From positions 7,316,001 to 7,380,000 of the forward strand of contig NZ_JARXYP010000002.1 in assembly GCF_029893805.1 (NCBI RefSeq): a stretch of 64,000 nucleotides of DNA. Direction: 5' to 3'. Both the position numbers and the translations under genes were made by a program. Below the pieces are notes generated by a model, which was given only the letters and a program-made list of their open reading frames with translations, searched no databases and was not told the origin of the DNA. The stretch is from Streptomyces sp. SAI-135. GTDB lineage: Bacteria; Actinomycetota; Actinomycetes; Streptomycetales; Streptomycetaceae. Of this stretch, positions 18,765-25,913 are shown piece by piece. The stretch's first letter is position 1. Each line of letters begins with the position of its first letter.

Positions 18765-20792
18765 GTGTCCACGACTCTCAGCCCTGTCCGTGTCCCCACG
18801 CCCGCACATCCGGCACCCCGCCGCCGCACGCGGGTCCTCGCCCTGTCCGAGGCCCGCTGGGCGCTGGCCTCGACCGTCGCGTTCCTGCTCGCGCTCGCGC
18901 TGGACCTCGGCGGCCTGCCGTGGTGGGCGTGCGGCCCGCTGTACGCGTTCGCCTACGCCGCCGGCGGCTGGGAACCGGCCCTGGAGGGGCTCAGGGCGCT
19001 GCGCGACAGGACCCTCGACGTCGACCTGCTGATGATCGTCGCGGCGCTCGGCGCGGCCGCGATCGGCCAGGTCATGGACGGCGCCCTGCTGATCGTCATC
19101 TTCGCCACGTCCGGCGCCCTGGAGGCCCTCGCCACCGCCCGCACCGCCGACTCGGTGCGCGGTCTGCTCGATCTCGCGCCCACGACGGCGACCCGAGTCA
19201 CGGAGAGCGGTGAGGAGACCGTCCCGACGAGCGAACTCGCCCTCGGAGACGTCCTGTTGGTCCGCCCCGGCGAGCGCATCGGCGCCGACGGCCGGGTCCT
19301 GGACGGCGCGAGCGAGGCCGACCAGGCCACCATCACCGGCGAACCCCTCCCGGTCGCCAAGGGCCCCGGCGACGAGGTCTTCGCCGGCTCCCTCAACGGC
19401 ACCGGCGCGCTGCGCGTCCGCGTCGAGCGCGACCCCGCCGACTCCGTGATCGCCCGTATCGTGACCCTGGTCGAGGAGGCATCCCGGACCAAGGCACCGA
19501 CCCAGCTCTTCATCGAGAAGGTCGAACAGCGGTACGCGGTGGGGATCGTGGCCGCCACCCTCGCCGTGTTCGGGGTGCCGCTGCTGTTCGGTGCCGACCT
19601 CACGGAGGCGTTGCTGCGTGCGATGACCTTCATGATCGTCGCCTCGCCGTGCGCGGTGGTCCTCGCGACCATGCCACCCCTGCTGTCCGCCATCGCGAAC
19701 GCCGGGCGGCACGGCGTCCTGGTGAAGTCGGCCGTCGCGATGGAGCGGCTCGGCGAGGTGGACGCCGTGGCCCTCGACAAGACCGGGACGCTGACGGAGG
19801 GGACCCCCGAGGTCTCGGACGTACGACCGCTGCCGGACTCGGGGCTCACCCCGGACGGCCTCCTCGCCCTGGCCGCCGCGGCCGAGCACGCCAGCGAGCA
19901 TCCGCTGGGGCGGGCCGTGGTGCGGGCGGCCGCGGAGCGCGGGCTGCGGATCGCGCCGGCCCGGGACTTCGCGGCCGTGCCCGGGAGCGGGGTGACCGCG
20001 GTGGTCGAAGGCCGGGTGATCGGGGTCGGGCGCCCTGGTGACCCGTCGGGGGGCGGCCTTCGGGATGCCGGGCCGGTGGATGGGCTGGGGGATGGCGGTC
20101 CGGGCGATGGTCTGCGGGATGCCGGCCGGGACCATGGCCTTCGGGATGCCGGACCCGCCCATGCCGCCGCGGCCGGTGTCACCGTCGTGCTCGTGACCGG
20201 GGACGGCGTCCCCCTCGGGACCCTCGCCCTCACCGACCGCCTGCGCCCGCACGCCCCCGCCGCCACCGCCGCGCTCACCACCCTGACCGGCACCGCGCCC
20301 GTCCTGCTGACCGGCGACAACGCGGGGGCCGCCGCCCGGGTCGCCGAGACCACCGGCCTGGTGGACGTCCGCGCCGAGCTGCTGCCCGAGGACAAGGTCG
20401 ACGCCGTACGGGAGCTCCAGGCCGCCGGACGCAAGGTGCTGTTCGTCGGGGACGGCGTCAACGACGCGCCCGCGCTCGCCGCCGCCCACGCCGGTGTCGC
20501 GATGGGCAGGGCAGGGTCCGACCTCGCGCTGGAGACCGCGGACGCGGTCGTCGTACGGGACGAGCTCGCGACCGTTCCGGCGGTCGTACGGCTGTCCCGG
20601 ACGGCCCGCCGGCTGGTCCTGCAGAACCTGGTGATCGCGGGCACCTTCATCACCGGACTCGTCCTGTGGGACCTCCTCGGCCACCTCCCGCTGCCGCTCG
20701 GGGTCGCCGGACACGAGGGCTCGACGGTCCTCGTCGGCCTCAACGGGCTGCGGCTCCTGCGCGAGTCCGCGTGGCGGCCGGGTCGAGGCTGA
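18765..20792 (+). CDS. P1B-4-type metal-transporting ATPase (CoaT/CtpD-like)
   Basis: A 675-residue heavy-metal P-type ATPase without an N-terminal metal-binding domain. All core motifs are present: TITGEPLP (actuator), the SPC transport motif in IVASPCAVVLATMP, DKTGTLTEG (phosphorylated Asp), HASEHPLG (nucleotide site) and GDGVNDAPA. SPC together with HEGST near the C-terminus is the signature of P1B-4 pumps, which export Co2+, Ni2+ or Fe2+, rather than the CPC type for Cu or Zn/Cd. The N-domain carries an extra Gly/Asp/Ala-rich stretch with GLRDAG repeats (nt 20055-20165). GTG 18765 is preferred; an ATG at 18732 lies inside the operator. It is divergent from its likely repressor. Confidence 0.9.
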   Translation: MSTTLSPVRVPTPAHPAPRRRTRVLALSEARWALASTVAFLLALALDLGGLPWWACGPLYAFAYAAGGWEPALEGLRALRDRTLDVDLLMIVAALGAAAIGQVMDGALLIVIFATSGALEALATARTADSVRGLLDLAPTTATRVTESGEETVPTSELALGDVLLVRPGERIGADGRVLDGASEADQATITGEPLPVAKGPGDEVFAGSLNGTGALRVRVERDPADSVIARIVTLVEEASRTKAPTQLFIEKVEQRYAVGIVAATLAVFGVPLLFGADLTEALLRAMTFMIVASPCAVVLATMPPLLSAIANAGRHGVLVKSAVAMERLGEVDAVALDKTGTLTEGTPEVSDVRPLPDSGLTPDGLLALAAAAEHASEHPLGRAVVRAAAERGLRIAPARDFAAVPGSGVTAVVEGRVIGVGRPGDPSGGGLRDAGPVDGLGDGGPGDGLRDAGRDHGLRDAGPAHAAAAGVTVVLVTGDGVPLGTLALTDRLRPHAPAATAALTTLTGTAPVLLTGDNAGAAARVAETTGLVDVRAELLPEDKVDAVRELQAAGRKVLFVGDGVNDAPALAAAHAGVAMGRAGSDLALETADAVVVRDELATVPAVVRLSRTARRLVLQNLVIAGTFITGLVLWDLLGHLPLPLGVAGHEGSTVLVGLNGLRLLRESAWRPGRG

Positions 20793-20841
20793 TGTCGGAT
20801 TCCCGCCAGCCGCGCTCTGCCGCGTGCTCGATGCTGGACGC

Positions 20842-22323
20842 ATGCAGACGGGGATGTACACCGAGACCGAGCGCTGTGTGCGCGCCGTGCAGTCCAAGGA
20901 CGCACGGTTCGACGGATGGTTCTTCACGGCGGTCCTGACGACCCGCATCTACTGCCGGCCGAGCTGCCCGGTCGTCCCGCCCAAACCCGAGAACATGACC
21001 TTCTACCCGAGTGCGGCGGCCTGCCAGCAGGCGGGCTTCCGCGCCTGCAAGCGGTGCCGGCCCGACACCAGCCCGGGCTCGCCCGAGTGGAACCAGCGCG
21101 CCGACCTCGTGGCCCGCGCGATGCGGCTGATCGCCGACGGCGTGGTCGACCGCGAGGGCGTGCCCGGCCTCGCCGCCCGCCTCGGTTACAGCACCCGGCA
21201 GATCGAACGCCAGCTCCTCGCCGAACTCGGCGCCGGCCCGCTCGCCCTCGCCCGCGCCCAGCGTGCCCAGACAGCGCGGCTCCTCATCGAGACGACCGCG
21301 CTCCCGATGGCCGACATCGCCTTCGCGGCCGGCTTCTCCGCGATCCGCACCTTCAACGACACCGTCCGCGAGGTCTTCGCGCTCGCCCCGAGCGAGCTGC
21401 GCACCCGCGCCGCGAGGAGGACCGCGCCGGACACCCCCGGCTTCCTGTCCCTGCGGCTGCCGTTCCGCGCCCCCCTCAACCCCGACAACCTCTTCGGCCA
21501 CCTCGCGGCCACGGCCGTCCCGGGCGTGGAGGAGTGGCGCGACGGCGCGTACCGGCGCACCCTGCGACTGCCGTACGGACACGGCGTCGTGGCCCTCACG
21601 CCCCGCCCCGACTACATCGCCTGCCGGCTGACGCTGAGCGATCTGCGCGACCTGACCGTCGCCATCAGCCGTTGCCGCCGGATGCTCGACCTGGACGCCG
21701 ATCCGGTCGCGATCGACGACCAGCTGCGCACGGACCCGCTGCTCGCGCCGCTGGTGGACAAGGCGCCCGGCCGGCGGGTCCCGCGCACGGTCGACGAGGC
21801 GGAGTTCGCCGTACGGGCCGTGCTGGGGCAGCAGGTCTCCACGGCGGCGGCCCGTACCCACGCGGCCCGACTGGTCACGGCCCACGGCGAGGCCGTCGAC
21901 GATCCCGAGGGCGGCCTGACCCACCTCTTCCCGGCCCCCGGGGCGCTCGCCGCGATCGACCCCGCCTCGCTCGCGATGCCCCGCACCCGCCGTTCCACCT
22001 TCACCACTCTCGTCAGTCAACTGGCGGACGGATCACTCCGGTTGGGAGTCGAGCAGGACTGGTCCGAGACCCGGGCCCGTCTCCTCGCTCTTCCCGGCTT
22101 CGGCCCCTGGACGGCCGACGTCATCGCCATGCGCGCCCTCGGCGACCCGGACGCCTTCCTCCCGACCGACCTCGGCATCCGCCGCGCCGCCCAGGAGCTG
22201 GGCCTGCCCTCGACCCCGGCCGCGCTGACGGCCCGCGCGGCGGCCTGGCGGCCCTGGCGGGCGTACGCCGTCCAGTACCTGTGGGCGACCGACAGCCACC
22301 CGATCAACTTCCTTCCCGTATGA
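20842..22323 (+). CDS. Ada-type regulator fused to AlkA 3-methyladenine DNA glycosylase
   Basis: About 493 residues in three parts. The N-terminal Ada metal-binding domain has the four Zn cysteines in YCRPSC and ACKRC (about residues 32-37 and 68-72); the first is the methylphosphotriester acceptor. An AraC-type DNA-binding domain follows (about 85-185). The C-terminal AlkA glycosylase has a helix-hairpin-helix LPGFGPWTADVIAM (about 418-431) and the catalytic Asp in LPTDLGIRRA (about 443). It repairs alkylated bases and can activate the adaptive response, probably including its own operon. ATG 20842 or ATG 20854 may be the start; neither has a strong ribosome-binding site. The ogt gene follows 19 bp later. 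Confidence 0.92.
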   Translation: MQTGMYTETERCVRAVQSKDARFDGWFFTAVLTTRIYCRPSCPVVPPKPENMTFYPSAAACQQAGFRACKRCRPDTSPGSPEWNQRADLVARAMRLIADGVVDREGVPGLAARLGYSTRQIERQLLAELGAGPLALARAQRAQTARLLIETTALPMADIAFAAGFSAIRTFNDTVREVFALAPSELRTRAARRTAPDTPGFLSLRLPFRAPLNPDNLFGHLAATAVPGVEEWRDGAYRRTLRLPYGHGVVALTPRPDYIACRLTLSDLRDLTVAISRCRRMLDLDADPVAIDDQLRTDPLLAPLVDKAPGRRVPRTVDEAEFAVRAVLGQQVSTAAARTHAARLVTAHGEAVDDPEGGLTHLFPAPGALAAIDPASLAMPRTRRSTFTTLVSQLADGSLRLGVEQDWSETRARLLALPGFGPWTADVIAMRALGDPDAFLPTDLGIRRAAQELGLPSTPAALTARAAAWRPWRAYAVQYLWATDSHPINFLPV

Positions 22324-22342
22324 GCCCGTACAAGGACGTTCC

Positions 22343-22825
22343 GTGAAACAGCACACCGTGATCGACAGCCCCTACGGCCCGCTGACCCTCGTCGCCGACG
22401 ACGGCGTCCTGTGCGGCCTCTACATGACCGACCAGCGCCACCGGCCGCCGCAGGAGAGTTTCGGCGCGCCGGACGACGGGTGGGCCGAGGAGGCCGCGGA
22501 CCAGCTGCGGGCCTACTTCGACGGCGAGTTGAAGGAGTTCACCCTGGAACTGCGCCTGCACGGAACCCCGTTCCAGCGCACGGTCTGGGAACAGCTCCGC
22601 AGGATCCCGCACGGCGAGACCCGCACCTACGGCGAACTCGCCGACGCCCTCGGCAACCCCAGGGCCTCCCGCGCGGTCGGCCTCGCCAACGGCAGGAACC
22701 CGATCGGCATCATCGTCCCCTGCCACCGCGTGGTCGGCGCCGACGGCAGCCTCACGGGATACGGCGGCGGCCTGGAACGCAAGCAGCGCCTGCTGGATTT
22801 CGAGCGGGGCGCGGCGCTGTTCTGA
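22343..22825 (+). CDS. ogt: Methylated-DNA--protein-cysteine methyltransferase
   Basis: A 160-residue suicide alkyltransferase that moves the methyl group of O6-methylguanine to its own Cys. The active-site motif IIVPCHRVVG (about residues 123-132) is intact, and the DNA-binding helix region has RASRAVGLANGRNPIG just before it. GTG 22343 has AAGGA 7-8 nt upstream. It follows the Ada-AlkA gene by 19 bp on the same strand, so the two form an alkylation-damage operon that the Ada domain could induce. Length and motifs are normal for the family. Confidence 0.95.
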   Translation: MKQHTVIDSPYGPLTLVADDGVLCGLYMTDQRHRPPQESFGAPDDGWAEEAADQLRAYFDGELKEFTLELRLHGTPFQRTVWEQLRRIPHGETRTYGELADALGNPRASRAVGLANGRNPIGIIVPCHRVVGADGSLTGYGGGLERKQRLLDFERGAALF

Positions 22826-22886
22826 ACGCCGGGGCGCTCTCCTGTTGTGCGGTGTATTGTGGTGATGAATGGCAGGTTCTGCGCGG

Positions 22887-22914
22887 GTTACGAATAAACC
22901 GCCACGGATAAAAT
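22887..22914 (+). promoter_or_regulatory. Possible promoter upstream of the FHA gene
   Basis: GTTACG (22887-22892) and TAAAAT (22909-22914) are separated by 16 bp, in the A/T-richest patch of this 120-bp gap. The transcript would begin about 25 nt before the ATG at 22948. Confidence 0.3.
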
Positions 22915-22947
22915 GATTCCTCCGTCCACTCTCACGGGGGTGGGATC

Positions 22948-23736
22948 ATGGCGAGTCCTGCAGATCGCTCCGGTCCCCAGCTCACTTTCATTCATCCATC
23001 GCACCTGTACGGATCACCACTCCGCCTTTCGGCCGCCAGGTCGGTCCTCGGCCGGGATCCCGGCTGTGACATTCGGATAGACGATCCGTACGTGAGCGGC
23101 AGGCACGCGCTCCTGAGTCGTTCGGGCGCGACCGTGGTCCTGGAGGACCTCGGTTCCGCCAACGGCACATCGGTGAACGACCGTCGTCTTGCCGCCCCAC
23201 AGACGCTGCACGACGGTGACGTGCTCACCCTGGGAAGCGCGCGCATCCGCTACGAATGGCCCGGCAGCGCCGAGCGGGAGCGGGAAGCCGCGCTGGGCAC
23301 CGTCGTGATGCCGGCGGTGGGCCGTGCCCCGCGATTCGATGTGGGCCAACAGTACGGCGCCCACATCAACAACGTGGGCGGGCACCAGTACGTCGATCAA
23401 AGGCAGGAGAGCTTTCTCCGGCAGGTCGCGGCGGCTCGCACGCGGGCCCGCAGAATCATTCTGTTCGGTTTCCTGCTCTTCCTGGGCGGCTTCGCCGTGT
23501 TCGCCTACGGAATTCTGCGGTTCATGGGCCGTATCGGGGATCCCGTGTCCGAGAATCCCAATGAATGGCCCGACCCGGGAGACATGTTCGGCACGGAGAT
23601 CGGTGGGTTTCCGGTGTTCCTTCTCGGTTGGGCCGTCGCAGGCGTCGGCACGGTCCTGATGATGACCGGGCTGGTGATGCATGTCATCGCCGCGTCCCGG
23701 CAACGCTCGTTCGACGCGGCCGTGCGCCGCCAGTGA
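22948..23736 (+). CDS. FHA-domain membrane protein with an NNV motif
   Basis: 262 residues. An FHA phosphothreonine-binding domain spans about residues 25-100, with the usual conserved motifs: LGRDPGCDI, SGRHALL and NGTSVND. A linker follows, containing QQYGAHINNVGGHQYVDQ (about 134-151), then two hydrophobic helices (about 171-196 and 222-251) that should anchor it in the membrane with the FHA domain in the cytosol. The linker motif recurs in the next gene's product. GC content is lower than in neighbouring genes (37 of 60 in the line starting 23461). FHA domains read Ser/Thr-kinase signals, but no kinase is nearby. Its function is unknown. Confidence 0.8.
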   Translation: MASPADRSGPQLTFIHPSHLYGSPLRLSAARSVLGRDPGCDIRIDDPYVSGRHALLSRSGATVVLEDLGSANGTSVNDRRLAAPQTLHDGDVLTLGSARIRYEWPGSAEREREAALGTVVMPAVGRAPRFDVGQQYGAHINNVGGHQYVDQRQESFLRQVAAARTRARRIILFGFLLFLGGFAVFAYGILRFMGRIGDPVSENPNEWPDPGDMFGTEIGGFPVFLLGWAVAGVGTVLMMTGLVMHVIAASRQRSFDAAVRRQ

Positions 23737-23756
23737 CGCAGACGAGGGGACATCCC

Positions 23757-24140
23757 GTGAGCTTCAACATCGGCAGCCAACAGGGCAACATCAACAACGT
23801 CGCCGGTGACCAGACCATTCACGGCGGCCAGCACGGACAGTTCGCGATGACCACGGATCCGCGTGCCATGCTCGGTCTGCTGCGCGCGGAGCTCGACCGG
23901 CTGGCCCTCCCGCCCCAAGTCGCGAGCCAGGTGCACACCGAGGTCGCGTCCCTCGATGCCGAACTCGCCTCCCCCTCCCCGGATCGCACCACCATGGCCG
24001 AGCGTCTGGTGCGGATCACCAGGCTGGTGACCGCCGCGGGCGCGGCCGTCACCGCCGGCGGAACCCTCGCGGGAGCCCTGTCCTCCCTGGCGGGCTGGCT
24101 GGGACCGGTCGGCGAATCCGTCCTGCGGGCCATCGGGTAG
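23757..24140 (+). CDS. Small protein with N-terminal NNV motif, partner of the FHA protein
   Basis: 127 residues, GTG start with GAGGGGA upstream, 20 bp after the FHA gene, so the two are co-transcribed. The N-terminus SQQGNINNVAGDQTIHGGQ (about residues 7-25) matches the linker of the FHA protein in pattern (Q-x-G-x-INNV-x-G-x-Q). The middle is an amphipathic helical segment (residues about 35-80). The C-terminus is Ala/Gly/Leu-rich and hydrophobic (about 85-127), enough for membrane contact or oligomerisation. I recognise no catalytic motif. A shared short motif in two neighbouring proteins suggests homotypic assembly; that is inference. The stop directly abuts the stop of the convergent Sir2 gene. 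Confidence 0.75.
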   Translation: MSFNIGSQQGNINNVAGDQTIHGGQHGQFAMTTDPRAMLGLLRAELDRLALPPQVASQVHTEVASLDAELASPSPDRTTMAERLVRITRLVTAAGAAVTAGGTLAGALSSLAGWLGPVGESVLRAIG

Positions 24141-24878
24141 TCACTGCCCCCCGAGCGACCCGATCCTGTGCAGGAGTTCGGGCAGCGCCGTGCCGATCGG
24201 CTCCCGGATCACCTCGTCGGCGCGGTCGTCGTACGGGGTCGGCTCGGCGTTGACGACGACGAGACGGGCGCCGTGGTCGGCGGCGACACCCGCGAGGCCC
24301 GCCGCCGGCTGCACCTGGAGCGTGCTGCCGACCGCGACGAAGACCTGACATGCCTTGCTGATCGCGACCGCCTCACCGAGCACGACGGGGTCCAGACGCT
24401 CGCCGAACATCACGGTCGCCGACTTGAGGATGCCGCCGCACTCCAGGCACGGCGGATCCGCCTCCCCGGCCCCGACCCGGGCGAGCGCGTCCTCCATCGG
24501 GCCGCGGGCGTGGCACTTCGTGCAGACCACCTGCCGTGCGGTGCCGTGCAGTTCGAGAACCTTGCGGGCGGGCATCCCGGCGAGCTGGTGCAGCCCGTCC
24601 ACGTTCTGCGTGATCACCCGCACCGGCACCCCGGACCTCTCCAGCTCGGCCACCGCCCGGTGCGCCGCGTTGGGCTCGGCCGCCGACGCGCCGCTCGCCC
24701 GCCGCATCTGCCACGACCGGCGCCGGATCTCCGGATCGCCCATGTAGTAGTCGTACGTGACGAGCTTCTCCGCCTCGGGATCCGTCTTCCACAGCCCGTT
24801 GGGGCCGCGGTAGTCGGGGATCCCGGAGTCGGTGGAGATGCCGGCGCCGCTGAGCAGGGCGACGAGGGGCTTGGCCAT
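24141..24878 (-). CDS. Sir2-family NAD-dependent protein deacylase
   Basis: A 245-residue single-domain sirtuin. The NAD-binding loop is LLSGAGISTDSGIPDYRG (about residues 8-25), the catalytic segment ITQNVDGLHQLAG with a following ELHG His (about 88-112), and the structural zinc is held by CTKC and CLECGG (about 121-124 and 146-151). It removes acyl groups from lysines, producing nicotinamide and O-acyl-ADP-ribose. The intact Zn site and compact length argue for a housekeeping deacylase and not a defence NADase. ATG 24878 lacks a clear Shine-Dalgarno; a longer frame to 24950 is less protein-like. It is on the same strand as the NUDIX and ADP-ribosylglycohydrolase genes. Confidence 0.92.
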   Translation of the reverse strand: MAKPLVALLSGAGISTDSGIPDYRGPNGLWKTDPEAEKLVTYDYYMGDPEIRRRSWQMRRASGASAAEPNAAHRAVAELERSGVPVRVITQNVDGLHQLAGMPARKVLELHGTARQVVCTKCHARGPMEDALARVGAGEADPPCLECGGILKSATVMFGERLDPVVLGEAVAISKACQVFVAVGSTLQVQPAAGLAGVAADHGARLVVVNAEPTPYDDRADEVIREPIGTALPELLHRIGSLGGQ

Positions 24879-24964
24879 GGCGTCGAGGGTAGGACGGGTG
24901 ATCCGGATCGGGCGAACGGATATCCGACCGCCCGCCTCCTGCCCGGTCACCGAGCCCGTCCGCG

Positions 24965-25459
24965 TCAGCCCACCCGATGACCGTTCTCCAGCTCCACCGT
25001 GCCCGACCCGTCCGTCAGCGCGTCCAGCGCGGCCAGCACGCGGCGGCCGAGGGCTCCGGGCAGATGATCGAGGAGCTCCGCGCGCGGGACGAGGCGCCAG
25101 GACAGCAGTTCCTCCTCCTGGAGGCGGATCGCCTTGAAGTCGTCCTCGGTGAGCACACCGCCGTCGTAGAGGTAGGCGACCAGCGGCGGGCGGGCCGTCC
25201 CGTGCACCCAGTCCACCGCGAGCAGCCGTCCGAGCGCGCGGTCCAGCCCGATCTCCTCGGCGGTCTCGCGGCGGGCGCCCTGACGCGGGGTCTCGCCGTC
25301 GTCGGACTCGATGGTGCCGCCCGGGAGCGCCCAGCCCTCACGGTAGTTGGGCTCGACCAGGAGGACCCGGCCGTCCGCGTCCCGGAAGAGCGCGGCGGCT
25401 CCGGCGATGATGCGGGGGAGACCGGCGATGTAGGTGGCGAAGTCCTGGGTGGTGGTCAT
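24965..25459 (-). CDS. NUDIX hydrolase
   Basis: A 164-residue NUDIX protein. The catalytic helix reads GETPRQGARRETAEEIGL (about residues 56-73), with the invariant RE..EE; the Gly that starts the consensus box lies two residues further upstream (PGGTIE), so the loop is slightly long. The family hydrolyses nucleoside diphosphates linked to another group (NDP-X), including ADP-ribose, NADH, dNTPs and CoA. The substrate is unknown; neighbours that make or remove ADP-ribose suggest that compound but do not prove it. The start at ATG 25459 leaves 86 bp to the Sir2 gene downstream on the same strand. Confidence 0.88.
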   Translation of the reverse strand: MTTTQDFATYIAGLPRIIAGAAALFRDADGRVLLVEPNYREGWALPGGTIESDDGETPRQGARRETAEEIGLDRALGRLLAVDWVHGTARPPLVAYLYDGGVLTEDDFKAIRLQEEELLSWRLVPRAELLDHLPGALGRRVLAALDALTDGSGTVELENGHRVG

Positions 25460-25559
25460 CCTCGAAGGGTAACCAGCCCCCGGGGCCGCCCGGACGCCGC
25501 TCAGCAGCAGGTACGGGCACGGCGGTCGCCCGTGGCCGGTCGGCACCGGGGTCGAGGGG

Positions 25560-25880
25560 ACGGACGCACCGGTAGCACTGGGCGGCTCGCGAGGTGTCAC
25601 GCACGAGCACACCGACGGTGACTGTGCGCCCCTCGCGCTCCACGGCGCCGACCTCGTACGCCTGTCTCGGGAGGGCGAACGCCTGCCGCAGGCCCGTGCT
25701 CGTCAGGTCCTTCGCGGGCCTGCCGGGCCCGGAAGCCGATCTGCTCGTCCGGCCGGCACACCGTGTCGTCGCGCGTGCCCGCCTTCGCCGTCCAGGTCCC
25801 GTCCGCCGCCCAGGTCCAGGTGAAGCCGACACGCGCCCGCCGCAGCACCGACGCGAGCGCGTCCTGCCGACACTCCCGTC
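25560..25880 (-). pseudogene. Possible decayed small gene between NUDIX and ADP-ribosylglycohydrolase genes
   Basis: The 454-bp gap (25460-25913) has no intact gene, but two adjacent minus-strand frames look protein-like. The first (about 25870-25720) gives GFTWTWAADGTWTAKAG and RDDTVCRPDEQIGFRA. The second (about 25720-25565) gives LTSTGLRQAFALPRQAYEVG and RTVTVGVLVRDTSRAAQCYR. Joining them needs one frameshift near 25715-25725. The composition resembles a real protein with Trp, Cys and Tyr, unlike random high-GC shadow frames. No start with a good ribosome-binding site and no sensible stop are visible. It could also be chance, so confidence is low. Confidence 0.35.
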
Positions 25881-25913
25881 ATCCATGCCCCGACCCTGGA
25901 TCGCGACGGGCGC

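Noticed and set aside
24141..24878. Sir2 gene as part of an anti-phage system, given the neighbouring FHA/NNV pair
   Set aside because: It has an intact zinc site and compact CobB-like form, is convergent to the pair, and no SLOG, TIR, nuclease or other defence domain is nearby.
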